DNA of 40,775 bases, taken from contig JBBKWZ010000119.1 in NCBI GenBank assembly GCA_037969195.1, positions 1 to 40,775 on the forward strand, written 5' to 3'. The notes beneath the pieces were generated by a model. It saw only the letters and a list, made by a program, of their open reading frames with translations, ran no database searches and was not told where the DNA came from. A program made the position numbers and the translations under genes. Positions 8,013-15,474 of this stretch are shown here, piece by piece. The stretch is from JAHEJB01 sp037969195. Lineage in GTDB: Bacteria > Bacteroidota > Rhodothermia > Rhodothermales > Rubricoccaceae. How positions within the stretch are numbered: the stretch's first letter is position 1; every line of letters starts with the position of its first letter.

Positions 8013-8636
8013 TCAACGCTTTCGATCGCCTTCAAATGGAAGAATCAGGTATTCCATGTTCTCCTCAGTACCAAAATGGACATACAACGCGTCCTGGTCG
8101 GTGACGAACGCCACTTCTTTAATCAGTCCGACCCACTCGGCGAAGCCCATATCAGCATAATCTGCGCGTTTCAGAGGTACTTCTACAAAAGTCCCGAACG
8201 GGTCAAAGATGACAATACCGGCATCATCGAGAGAGGCGGCGAGACCTCGTTCGTGATCAATAGTAGCCAGCATCATGATTGTGTTGGATACTCTGCCGGT
8301 GGCTGGATCGACAATCACGGAAACAGTACACGTGGTTCCGCAACTCTGGCGTATTTCAACCCAGCCATTGGGCGATGTCCGCATCGACGGGAATCCGGTG
8401 CCGGACGTGAACGGAGCAAATTGCGCCCCGTCAGCGCCGACGACAACGTAGTCTACAGCAGTGAACTCTCCTTTCTCTGATGAGTCGGCTTTGATGGTTA
8501 GCGGAGCAGGTAGCGTTCTTCCTTCCCACGCAAAGACCGAGTCCAGGTATATGTTTTGGGCACGTGCAGATCCAATCGACGAGAGTGCGATCAGCAAAAG
8601 GACTGCTCCGAAAATTGTGCGATTCGATTTCAACAT
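8013..8636 (-). CDS. Secreted protein of unknown function
   Basis: A 207-residue protein with a signal peptide: MLKSNRTIFG, a hydrophobic core, then GSARAQ, with likely cleavage after ARA. The mature protein contains two Cys in SCGTTCTVSV, a likely disulphide, and a short middle segment ATIDHERGLAASLDDAGIVIFDPFGTF. That segment resembles a strand-turn-strand unit of beta-propeller or 6-bladed-like proteins. I recognise no family. It starts only 12 bases after the stop codon of the decayed polA copy on the same strand. It may therefore once have been the gene directly downstream of polA and shared its transcript (inference). Composition is intermediate between the AT-rich caspase gene and the rest. 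Confidence 0.6.
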   Translation of the reverse strand: MLKSNRTIFGAVLLLIALSSIGSARAQNIYLDSVFAWEGRTLPAPLTIKADSSEKGEFTAVDYVVVGADGAQFAPFTSGTGFPSMRTSPNGWVEIRQSCGTTCTVSVIVDPATGRVSNTIMMLATIDHERGLAASLDDAGIVIFDPFGTFVEVPLKRADYADMGFAEWVGLIKEVAFVTDQDALYVHFGTEENMEYLILPFEGDRKR

Positions 8637-8648
8637 GAGTACGGTCGA

Positions 8649-8813
8649 CTAATGCGCATCCAACCAGTTATTTGCCACGCCGAGACCCACTTCAATTAGC
8701 ATATCGAGCGGTGAGGCCGCTTTTATCTCCTCAATGACAAGTGCTTCCATTGTGTCTATTTCTCCATGAAACTGGACGAACATGCGGCTGAGCGTTCGAC
8801 GGATTGTTACGCT
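8649..8813 (-). pseudogene. Decayed second copy of the polA 3' end
   Basis: Read on the minus strand, this stretch encodes SVTIRRTLSRMFVQFHGE, then IDTMEALVIEEI, then a tail ending GLGVANNWLDAH and TAG. It matches the last ~60 residues of the intact PolA at 9303-12122, which ends GLGVADNWLDAH. About eight codons after HDE are missing, and a few more are lost further upstream. By eye, about 77% of bases agree over the 110 bases next to the stop, and about two thirds of the differing codons are synonymous. No start codon or catalytic core remains. The TAA of the membrane gene at 8807-8809 falls inside the upstream edge of this remnant. Confidence 0.85.
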
Positions 8814-9232
8814 CTTCCTTCCCTCGCTCCGCCCGCAAGCTTAGCGCCAAGGAAGCCCATCGGGATATACGCCAACAAGAGATCTGCGGCCTTAAACCAG
8901 AGTGGGCCGCCAAACATGACGACTGCAGAAATCCCACCGATCAGGAAGAATGCGGAGATCCCGATTGCATACTTGAGGCGGTGTCCTGTGACCAATTTCG
9001 CTGCGACGAAGGCTCCAGCAAGCGTTCCGAGGGCGTGAGCCAGGAACGGAGGAAGGAAGTTTATGGGAGCGAACAACGCCATACTGTCGCGCAGGCCCTC
9101 CATCGTGGACACGTCCGCACCTTCGGGGAGCGGAATGATGGACGGCCCCACATTCACGATCCCCATGTTGACGACGCTGCCCACGACAACACCGGCAATT
9201 ACGGCCAATACGTTTCGTACAATCGGATTCAT
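8807..9232 (-). CDS. Small four-helix membrane protein, unknown function
   Basis: A 141-residue integral membrane protein starting MNPIVRNVLAVIAGVVVG. I see four hydrophobic segments, near residues 6-28, 60-82, 92-112 and 114-133. A periplasmic or cytoplasmic loop carries VGPSIIPLPEGADVSTMEG. Similar small proteins with an N-terminal 'NP.xRN.LA..AG...G...N' segment are common in Bacteroidota and have no assigned role. I chose the ATG at 9232 because it begins the first helix; the open frame continues upstream into sequence that reads like the polA tail on the wrong strand. The gene is sandwiched between intact polA (70 bases upstream) and a decayed polA tail that overlaps its stop codon. It may therefore be the cargo of an insertion. 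Confidence 0.7.
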   Translation of the reverse strand: MNPIVRNVLAVIAGVVVGSVVNMGIVNVGPSIIPLPEGADVSTMEGLRDSMALFAPINFLPPFLAHALGTLAGAFVAAKLVTGHRLKYAIGISAFFLIGGISAVVMFGGPLWFKAADLLLAYIPMGFLGAKLAGGAREGRA

Positions 9233-9302
9233 GAGCAAAAGGATTAAGTTGAACGTCTGTTGCGAGGAGCAGCGCGATAGCGCCACGCTGGATGTATGGA
9301 AG

Positions 9303-12122
9303 TTAGTGGGCGTCCAACCAATTATCTGCCACACCGAGACCAACCTCGATTGGCACATCAAGCGGTAGAGCGGCTTTCATCTCCTCGGTGACGAGCGCTT
9401 TCATGGTTTCGATTTCGTCCTCGGCGACCTCAAACACGAGTTCGTCATGGACCTGCAGGATCATGCGGCTTTTCAAGCCTTCGTCGGCGAGGCGGCGGTG
9501 GATGTTGACCATGGCCATCTTGATCATATCTGCCTGTGTTCCTTGAATCGGCATGTTCACCGCCACGCGCTCAGCTCCCGCCCTCAGGTTGTGGTTGCTG
9601 CTTTTCAACGCTGGAAGCCAGCGCTTCCGCCCCATCAGCGTTTCGCCGTAGCCGTTGTCCTTGGCCGATTCCACAAGCTGGTGGAGGAAGCGCGGCACGT
9701 CGGGGTACGACACATAATATTGGTCGATAAGCGCCTGCGCCTCACTGCGCCCAATCCGCATCCGCTGCGCCAGCCCGAAGGCTGAGATGCCGTACGGGAT
9801 GCCGTAATTGACCTGCTTGACGTTGTTCCGCATTTCCCGCGTCACATCTTCGAGGGGGACATCGAACACCTTTGCAGCGGTGGCCGAGTGAATGTCTAAC
9901 CCGTCATTGAAAGCACCCACCAGCCCTTTGTCGCCGCTCATGTGCGCGAGGATGCGCAACTCGATCTGCGCGTAATCGGCAGAAAGGATCTTGAAACCAT
10001 CTTCAGCCACGAACGCACGGCGGATCTCTCGCCCCTCGTCAGAGCGGATCGGGATGTTCTGCAGGTTTGGATTGTTCGAAGACAGCCTTCCAGTTGCCGC
10101 GACTGTTTGGTTGAAATCCGTATGCACGCGGCCTGTTTCGGGATGGATGAGCTCAGGCAGCGCGTCGACATACGTGCTCTTCAGCTTGGCAAACTTGCGC
10201 CAGTCGAGGATCAGCGCAGGCAACGCGTGCTCGGCGGCAAGAATGCTCATCACGCGTTCGTTTGTACTTGCCTGGCCTTTGGATGTCTTTTCGATGGGCT
10301 CCAGGCCCAGGCCTCCCGCTTCCTTCGGGCCGAACATGATGTCGCCGATTTGCTTAGGCGATGCGATGTTAAACGTCGTCCCTGCCGCCTCGTAGATCTC
10401 CTTCTCCAGGCGATCAAGCTGCTTGCCGAAATCTGCGCTGATTGTTTCAAGCATCGCCTTGTCGACTTTCACACCCAACATTTCCATGTCCGTGAGCACA
10501 TGGATCAGCGGAAACTCTATGTCCTCTGCGATGCTCGTCAGCCCATCTGTCTTCAGCTTCTCCCGGAGTGGCGCGACGAGGCGCAGCGTGATATCCGCGT
10601 CCTCGCACGCGTACGGGCCAGCTTTCTCGATGGGCACATCGCGCATCGAAATCTGCTCCTTCCCCTCCCCAATCAAATCTGAAATTGGCTGCGGCGTGTA
10701 GTTGAGTAGCTCTTTCGCCACATCGTCCATCTTGTGGCCGGCGTCCGCGTCGACGAGGTAGTGGGCCACCATCGTATCGAAAAGCGGCCCGCGAACGCGC
10801 AAACCATGCCGCGCCAGCACGGTGATGTCGTACTTCAGGTTGTGGCCAATCTTTAAAATCGACTCGTCTTCCAGTGGACCTCGGATCGCATCGAGAATCG
10901 CATCGGTTTGCGTACCGTCGGGCATCGGCGTGGGCAGGTACGCCGCCTCGCCTGCGTTTCCTGAGATCGCCACGCCGACGAGTGAGGCCATCATCTGGTC
11001 CTTTGATGTGGTCTCCGTATCGAAGCAAAACTCCGACTGACCTTCGATGTGCATCGCGGCTTTCTTCAGATCACCTTTCGCTAGCGCGATCGTGTACTCA
11101 GCCTCCTCCGTTTCCATCGTCCCAGCAATCGCTTCTACCTCTTCGGGCTCGGGCGACGCGGCTTCCTCGACTGGCACGCCTTCGCCCGACGCATACTTCA
11201 CGACGCGCTCGCGCAAACGCGTCCCAAACTCCAGTTCGTCGAACAGCTTGTGGACGGCCGGCATGTTCGGTGGCGTGCGATGCAGTGTGTGCCAGTCGAT
11301 GTTCACATCCACGTCCGTCATGATCGTGACGAGCTCCTTCGACATCCGCGCGTTGTCGGCGTGGTCGGTGAGGCCTTCGCGCGCGCGCTTGGCCTTCAGC
11401 GTTGGGCCAATCTCCAGAAGCTTCTCAACCGATCCATGCTCCTGAAGCAGGCTTAGCGCCGTCTTCTCCCCAATACCTGGCACTCCGGGCACGTTGTCTG
11501 CCGCGTCGCCCATCAAAGCCAGCACGTCGATAAACTGGATTGGCTCGACACCGAATCGCTCGCGGAAAGTCTCCAGCGTTTCCATGTTGAAGCCCTCGCC
11601 GCGGTAAGCAGGACGCAGCATTGACACGTTCTCGCTGAGGAGTTGGCGGAAGTCTTTGTCGGGTGAAATAATGATCACATCCACCCCTTCCGCCTCGGCC
11701 TTTTTCGCCATGGTTCCAATGACATCGTCGGCTTCCACACCGTCAATTTCTAGGACCGGGATGTCGAGCGCCTCGACCATTTTTTTAATGAACGGGATGC
11801 CCTCGCGAATGCCATCGGGCATAGGCGGCCGGTGCCCCTTGTACTGCTCGTAGATCTCGTCCCGGAACGTCTTGCCCGGCGCGTCGAAAACGACGGCGAT
11901 GTGGTCGGGCTGCTCGTCCTCCAACAGCTTGATTAGGCTTGCCGTGAACCCGTATATCGCCGATGTGTCCTGCCCCTTCTTGTTGATGAGAGGCCGTTGG
12001 ATAAACGCGAAATGGGCGCGATAGGCGAGGGCCATGGCATCCGCCAAGTAGAGGCGTTCGCGTTCACCTGTAGTCGATTTCTTGGCTTTGGGTGCGTCAA
12101 AAAGTGTTGCTTGTGCGGGCAT
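9303..12122 (-). CDS. polA: DNA polymerase I
   Basis: A 939-residue family A polymerase that fills gaps and removes RNA primers in replication and repair. The 5'-3' exonuclease domain (about 25-310) shows LADAMALAYRAHFAF, EADDVIGT and VPGVPGIGEKTA. The 3'-5' proofreading domain (about 345-530) keeps its acidic residues: Asp368/Glu370 in FDTE, Asp432 in GHNLKYD, and the DAD in YACEDAD. The polymerase domain has SADYAQIELR (Asp716), the O-helix VKQVNYGIPYG and QVHDELVFE (Asp893). Position 773 of the O-helix is Tyr where E. coli has Phe762. I use the ATG at 12122 (MPAQATLFD), where alignable sequence begins; an in-frame start lies 31 codons upstream. A decayed copy of its 3' end lies at 8649-8813. 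Confidence 0.97.
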   Translation of the reverse strand: MPAQATLFDAPKAKKSTTGERERLYLADAMALAYRAHFAFIQRPLINKKGQDTSAIYGFTASLIKLLEDEQPDHIAVVFDAPGKTFRDEIYEQYKGHRPPMPDGIREGIPFIKKMVEALDIPVLEIDGVEADDVIGTMAKKAEAEGVDVIIISPDKDFRQLLSENVSMLRPAYRGEGFNMETLETFRERFGVEPIQFIDVLALMGDAADNVPGVPGIGEKTALSLLQEHGSVEKLLEIGPTLKAKRAREGLTDHADNARMSKELVTIMTDVDVNIDWHTLHRTPPNMPAVHKLFDELEFGTRLRERVVKYASGEGVPVEEAASPEPEEVEAIAGTMETEEAEYTIALAKGDLKKAAMHIEGQSEFCFDTETTSKDQMMASLVGVAISGNAGEAAYLPTPMPDGTQTDAILDAIRGPLEDESILKIGHNLKYDITVLARHGLRVRGPLFDTMVAHYLVDADAGHKMDDVAKELLNYTPQPISDLIGEGKEQISMRDVPIEKAGPYACEDADITLRLVAPLREKLKTDGLTSIAEDIEFPLIHVLTDMEMLGVKVDKAMLETISADFGKQLDRLEKEIYEAAGTTFNIASPKQIGDIMFGPKEAGGLGLEPIEKTSKGQASTNERVMSILAAEHALPALILDWRKFAKLKSTYVDALPELIHPETGRVHTDFNQTVAATGRLSSNNPNLQNIPIRSDEGREIRRAFVAEDGFKILSADYAQIELRILAHMSGDKGLVGAFNDGLDIHSATAAKVFDVPLEDVTREMRNNVKQVNYGIPYGISAFGLAQRMRIGRSEAQALIDQYYVSYPDVPRFLHQLVESAKDNGYGETLMGRKRWLPALKSSNHNLRAGAERVAVNMPIQGTQADMIKMAMVNIHRRLADEGLKSRMILQVHDELVFEVAEDEIETMKALVTEEMKAALPLDVPIEVGLGVADNWLDAH

Positions 12123-12345
12123 GGGGAAGGTGTCTTTCTTTCGATGGAATCTACGGTGGAGCACGCAAATCAAGGGTAAGTCGGAGCGCGCAAGAGACAG
12201 TCTTAGTCTGGGCACCCCGTTTCTTCGCTCTGCTTCAGGAACTGCCCCCCTTATCTAAGTTGACAAATTCTGCACCTGGGGTGCTGAATAGGGGGTGAAC
12301 GAGCAACCAGGCATCATATCTTCGATCCACCTCATTAGACTACGT

Positions 12346-13410
12346 ATGCCCCACTCCCCCACATCCATTCTCGTCACCGGCGGCGCCGGATTTATCGGCT
12401 CGAACTTTTTGCTTCGTGCCGTGCCCCGTTACCCGAATGTGCAATTCGTCAATCTGGACCTGCTGACATACGCGGGCAACCTGCTCAACCTGAAGACTAT
12501 TGAGCACGCGGACAATTACTCCTTCGTCCACGGGGATATTGCGGACGGCGAGTTGGTTACGCGACTTTTTGAGGAGCACGAATTATCGACCGTCATCCAC
12601 TTTGCGGCTGAGAGCCACGTGGACCGGTCCATTATGGATCCGTTGGCCTTCGTACGAACGAACGTTGTCGGCACTGCAACGCTTCTGGAATCCGCTCGAA
12701 AGGCCTGGTCGAAAGGCGGCGCTGAACGAGATGTTCGATTCTACCACGTCTCCTCTGACGAGGTATTTGGTGAGCTGGGCGATACCGGAGCATTTTCCGA
12801 AACCACACCCTACGACCCCCATTCACCATACTCAGCGTCCAAAGCTGGTTCTGATCACCTCGTCCGTGCGTACCACGACACCTACGGACTGCCCATTGTC
12901 ATTTCCAACTGCTCGAACAACTACGGGCCGTTCCAATTCCCCGAAAAGCTCGTTCCATTGATGATTGTCAAGGCAGCCGCGGGCGAGCCTCTTCCTGTTT
13001 ATGGCAAAGGCGCAAACGTTCGTGACTGGCTGCACGTTAGCGACCATGTGGACGCCATCGACGCAATCTTGCGCCAAGGCCGGGGCGGCGAAACGTACTG
13101 CGTTGGCGGTAGGGCCGAGAAGAACAACATGACCGTCGTCGAAACGATCTGCGATCTGGTGGACGAATCGTTGGACCGCGGGCAAGGCACGGCGCGAGAA
13201 CAGATCACCTTCGTAACGGACAGACCCGGCCACGACTTCCGCTACGCCATCGATCCATCCAAACTGGAAAACGAACTTGGCTGGACACAAGCGCACTCGT
13301 TCGAACAGGGCATGCGCGAGACAGTTGACTGGTACCTCAACAACCGCGAATGGTTGGATGCCACGATGGACGGCTCGTATCGGGAGTACCTCGCTGAGCA
13401 GTACGGATGA
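12346..13410 (+). CDS. rfbB: dTDP-glucose 4,6-dehydratase
   Basis: A 354-residue extended short-chain dehydrogenase. It converts dTDP-glucose to dTDP-4-keto-6-deoxyglucose, the step that opens dTDP-rhamnose and other deoxysugar pathways for surface polysaccharides. The NAD-binding loop GGAGFIGSN starts at residue 12. HFAAESHVDRS, the catalytic SSDEVFGELG (S/T-D-E triad) and YSASK (Tyr162, Lys166) are all present, and the length is typical. I chose the ATG at 12346 because it sits just before the Rossmann strand; the frame extends 17 codons further upstream without similarity. It overlaps the following HAD gene by four bases (ATGA), so the two are probably co-translated. rfbA, rfbC and rfbD are not in the window. 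Confidence 0.93.
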   Translation: MPHSPTSILVTGGAGFIGSNFLLRAVPRYPNVQFVNLDLLTYAGNLLNLKTIEHADNYSFVHGDIADGELVTRLFEEHELSTVIHFAAESHVDRSIMDPLAFVRTNVVGTATLLESARKAWSKGGAERDVRFYHVSSDEVFGELGDTGAFSETTPYDPHSPYSASKAGSDHLVRAYHDTYGLPIVISNCSNNYGPFQFPEKLVPLMIVKAAAGEPLPVYGKGANVRDWLHVSDHVDAIDAILRQGRGGETYCVGGRAEKNNMTVVETICDLVDESLDRGQGTAREQITFVTDRPGHDFRYAIDPSKLENELGWTQAHSFEQGMRETVDWYLNNREWLDATMDGSYREYLAEQYG

Positions 13411-14084
13411 AACTCATCCTCTTCGACATCGACGGCACACTGTTGACGATCAGGGGCCTGGACATGGACGCAGTTAGCCAGGCCTTGGCGGACGTGTTCG
13501 GAAGGGCGCTCTCGTTTGACGGGATTTCCTTTTCTGGGAAAACGGATCCGCAGATCTTCCGAGAGATTGTGATCCTGGATATTGAACTCGGCGGCGAGTT
13601 TGCCGGGACCATCGAGGAAGCGGTCACGGAAACGCTGGAGGCCTATAAGGAAGCCGCACGGGGGTATCTCCCCACGGCCGATGTTCGCGGACTGCCTGGC
13701 GCAATCGACCTGGTGCAGCATTTTCACGAGCGGGAGGACGCCCAACTCGCCCTCCTCACTGGCAACGTCCATGAAATGGCTTACCTCAAGCTGGCTCAAA
13801 TCAACCTGGACGGATACTTCCCGTTTGGAGCGTTTGGTTGTGACTCCGAAGAGCGCAACGAGCTCCCTCCTTTTGCACTCTCACGCGCTCAAAGCCACAC
13901 GGGAAGAGCATTCTCAGGAAAAGACGTGGTTGTCATCGGCGACACGCCGCGCGACATCGAATGCGGCAAGATGGTGGGCGCTACGACCGTCGGGGTGGCG
14001 ACCGGGCATTTCACGGCAGACGACCTAGCGGCCTGCGAGCCGGACGTCGTGCTGGAAACGCTTGAGGGATTTCAACCGTTGTAG
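13407..14084 (+). CDS. HAD-superfamily phosphatase
   Basis: A 225-residue cytoplasmic HAD-like hydrolase of the phosphoglycolate phosphatase/beta-phosphoglucomutase type. Motif I is FDIDGTLL with nucleophile Asp7 and acid/base Asp9. A helical cap follows (about 15-85). Motif II is LLTGN, and motifs III and IV are in KDVVVIGDTPRDIECGK, with GVATGHF near the end. The preferred substrate cannot be read from sequence: phosphoglycolate, a hexose phosphate or a deoxysugar phosphate are all possible. Its ATG overlaps the stop of rfbB (ATGA), so translational coupling and a role connected with sugar phosphates are plausible (inference). It converges on the fructosamine-kinase gene, with only 19 bases between the ends. 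Confidence 0.88.
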   Translation: MKLILFDIDGTLLTIRGLDMDAVSQALADVFGRALSFDGISFSGKTDPQIFREIVILDIELGGEFAGTIEEAVTETLEAYKEAARGYLPTADVRGLPGAIDLVQHFHEREDAQLALLTGNVHEMAYLKLAQINLDGYFPFGAFGCDSEERNELPPFALSRAQSHTGRAFSGKDVVVIGDTPRDIECGKMVGATTVGVATGHFTADDLAACEPDVVLETLEGFQPL

Positions 14085-14103
14085 AGGTACCACAGATCTA
14101 CCG

Positions 14104-14982
14104 TTACAAGGTGCCATATAGACCAAGAGTTCGTTCAACCTGCGCCGCATACCCAGGCCCGTGCGTAAGGTGGTTGATGAGGTGGAAGAGATTATAAATC
14201 TCGCGTCGCTCCGCGTAGCCGGGCTCCAGCGGCCATGCTTCCCGATAGCCCTTGTAGAACTCAGGCGCAAATCCGCCGAACAGCTCCGTCATCGTCAGAT
14301 CGGCCTCGCGGTGGCCGATGTAGACTGCCGGATCAATCAGTGCAAAACGCCCATCTGAGGTAGTCAAAGCATTCCCAGCCCACAAATCGCCGTGGAGAAG
14401 CGATGGGAGTGGTGTTTCTGGAAGAAGCTCCGGCAGGCGCGCAATGAGTCGCTGCAGCAGGGCATCCCAGCCTCCGTTCCAGTCTCCGCGTATACGAACC
14501 GTTTCAGCTTGGGCGCTGAGTCGTCGTTCTCCAAAGAACTCTGGCCACAAAGGCATCCAGCCGTTTTGCTGCGGCTTGCTCCCAATCCAATTGTCGGATG
14601 CGTAGCCGTAGCCTCCACCCTGCTCAACGCGATGGAGCCCCGCGAGCGCGTGCCCGAACCGGCGCCAGTGATGAGCCTGTGGCCGTCCCGGCTCAATCCA
14701 CTCCAACAATAAACATCCCGCGCCGTTGTCAGCATTCTGTGCGAGAAAAGTCTTCGGAACTATCAAGTCAAGCCCTGCTGCGGCATCGCTGAGGGCACGC
14801 AACCCGTCGGCTTCTGATTCAAACGTCAACCCAGCCTCGCCCGCTGCCCATTTGAGAAAGAAGAGGCCGTTCGATGTCTCAATGCGGGTGGCGTGGGCGA
14901 TGCAGCCTCCGCCAACTGAATTCTCTTGCGAAATCGTGCCTGTGATCGGTTCGATTACGTCGCGTACAGAGTTCGGAATCAC
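14104..14982 (-). CDS. Fructosamine/ribulosamine kinase family protein
   Basis: A 292-residue member of the fructosamine-3-kinase family, which phosphorylates ketoamines formed when sugars glycate protein lysines, so that the adduct breaks down. The kinase-like fold shows FLKWAAGE (ATP-site Lys), SEADGLRAL, LLLEWIEPG, the catalytic loop HGDLWAGN and the metal site DPAVYIGHREADLTMTELFGG. Many bacterial members act on ribulosamines or erythrulosamines rather than fructosamines (family knowledge). The start is GTG at 14980-14982, overlapping the stop of the upstream phosphatase gene (GTGA), which indicates coupling. Together they fit a two-step repair pathway: the phosphatase removes the sugar phosphate, then this kinase acts. 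Confidence 0.9.
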   Translation of the reverse strand: MIPNSVRDVIEPITGTISQENSVGGGCIAHATRIETSNGLFFLKWAAGEAGLTFESEADGLRALSDAAAGLDLIVPKTFLAQNADNGAGCLLLEWIEPGRPQAHHWRRFGHALAGLHRVEQGGGYGYASDNWIGSKPQQNGWMPLWPEFFGERRLSAQAETVRIRGDWNGGWDALLQRLIARLPELLPETPLPSLLHGDLWAGNALTTSDGRFALIDPAVYIGHREADLTMTELFGGFAPEFYKGYREAWPLEPGYAERREIYNLFHLINHLTHGPGYAAQVERTLGLYGTL

Positions 14983-15470
14983 AACCCGTAAATCTCGCGA
15001 AACCGGTTCAGGATAGCCTCGGACGTTCGATCCACGATGTCGAACACGTGGTCAAATCCATCTGGCCCTCCGTAGTACGGGTCTGGCACCTGATAGTCGT
15101 CGGGTTCCGGATCGAACTCTCGGAATAGCCGGACGCGCGTACCGTGATCGCCGTTGGGATCGAGAAAGAGCGTGTCTTGCAGGTTGTTACGATCCATCGC
15201 AAAGACGTGGTCGAAGCTGTTGAGGTCATCGCGATCGATCTGGCGACCGCGAAGATCGTCCAGGTTTACACCCCTTCGCTTCGCGGTCGAGCGCATGCGT
15301 GCGTCCGCCTTTTGTCCAACATGCCAACTTCCAGTTCCAGCCGAGTCAATCTCGAAGAGGTCGGCGAAGCCCCCCTCCTCCACCTTCTTTCTAAAGGCGC
15401 CTTCAGCCAACGGACTTCTGCAAATGTTGCCGAGGCAGACAAAGAGAACACGAATCGGGCGATCTGGCAT
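14979..15470 (-). CDS. Low-molecular-weight protein tyrosine phosphatase family protein
   Basis: A 163-residue LMW-PTP. The P-loop CLGNICRSP near the N-terminus carries the CX5R nucleophile and arginine, and the general-acid aspartate is in VPDPYYGGPDGFDHV. The length is typical. I chose the ATG at 15470 (MPDRPIRVLFVC), which puts the P-loop at its usual place; an in-frame start 18 codons upstream would overlap the preceding gene. The gene lies four bases after the large membrane protein gene and overlaps the fructosamine-kinase homologue by four bases. This neighbour is informative: in several bacteria LMW-PTP homologues next to such kinases are thought to dephosphorylate ribulosamine 5-phosphates rather than tyrosines. 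A role in exopolysaccharide control is the other option. Confidence 0.9.
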   Translation of the reverse strand: MPDRPIRVLFVCLGNICRSPLAEGAFRKKVEEGGFADLFEIDSAGTGSWHVGQKADARMRSTAKRRGVNLDDLRGRQIDRDDLNSFDHVFAMDRNNLQDTLFLDPNGDHGTRVRLFREFDPEPDDYQVPDPYYGGPDGFDHVFDIVDRTSEAILNRFREIYGL

Positions 15471-15474
15471 GGTG

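Noticed and set aside
9942..10682. A 246-codon plus-strand open frame opposite polA
   Set aside because: It lies inside the conserved polymerase gene on the other strand and shows no family motif, so it is a shadow frame.
12260..12290. TTGACA ... TGAATA as promoter of rfbB
   Set aside because: Spacing is 19 bases and the -10 half is poor; Bacteroidota promoters usually do not follow this pattern, so the match is not trusted.
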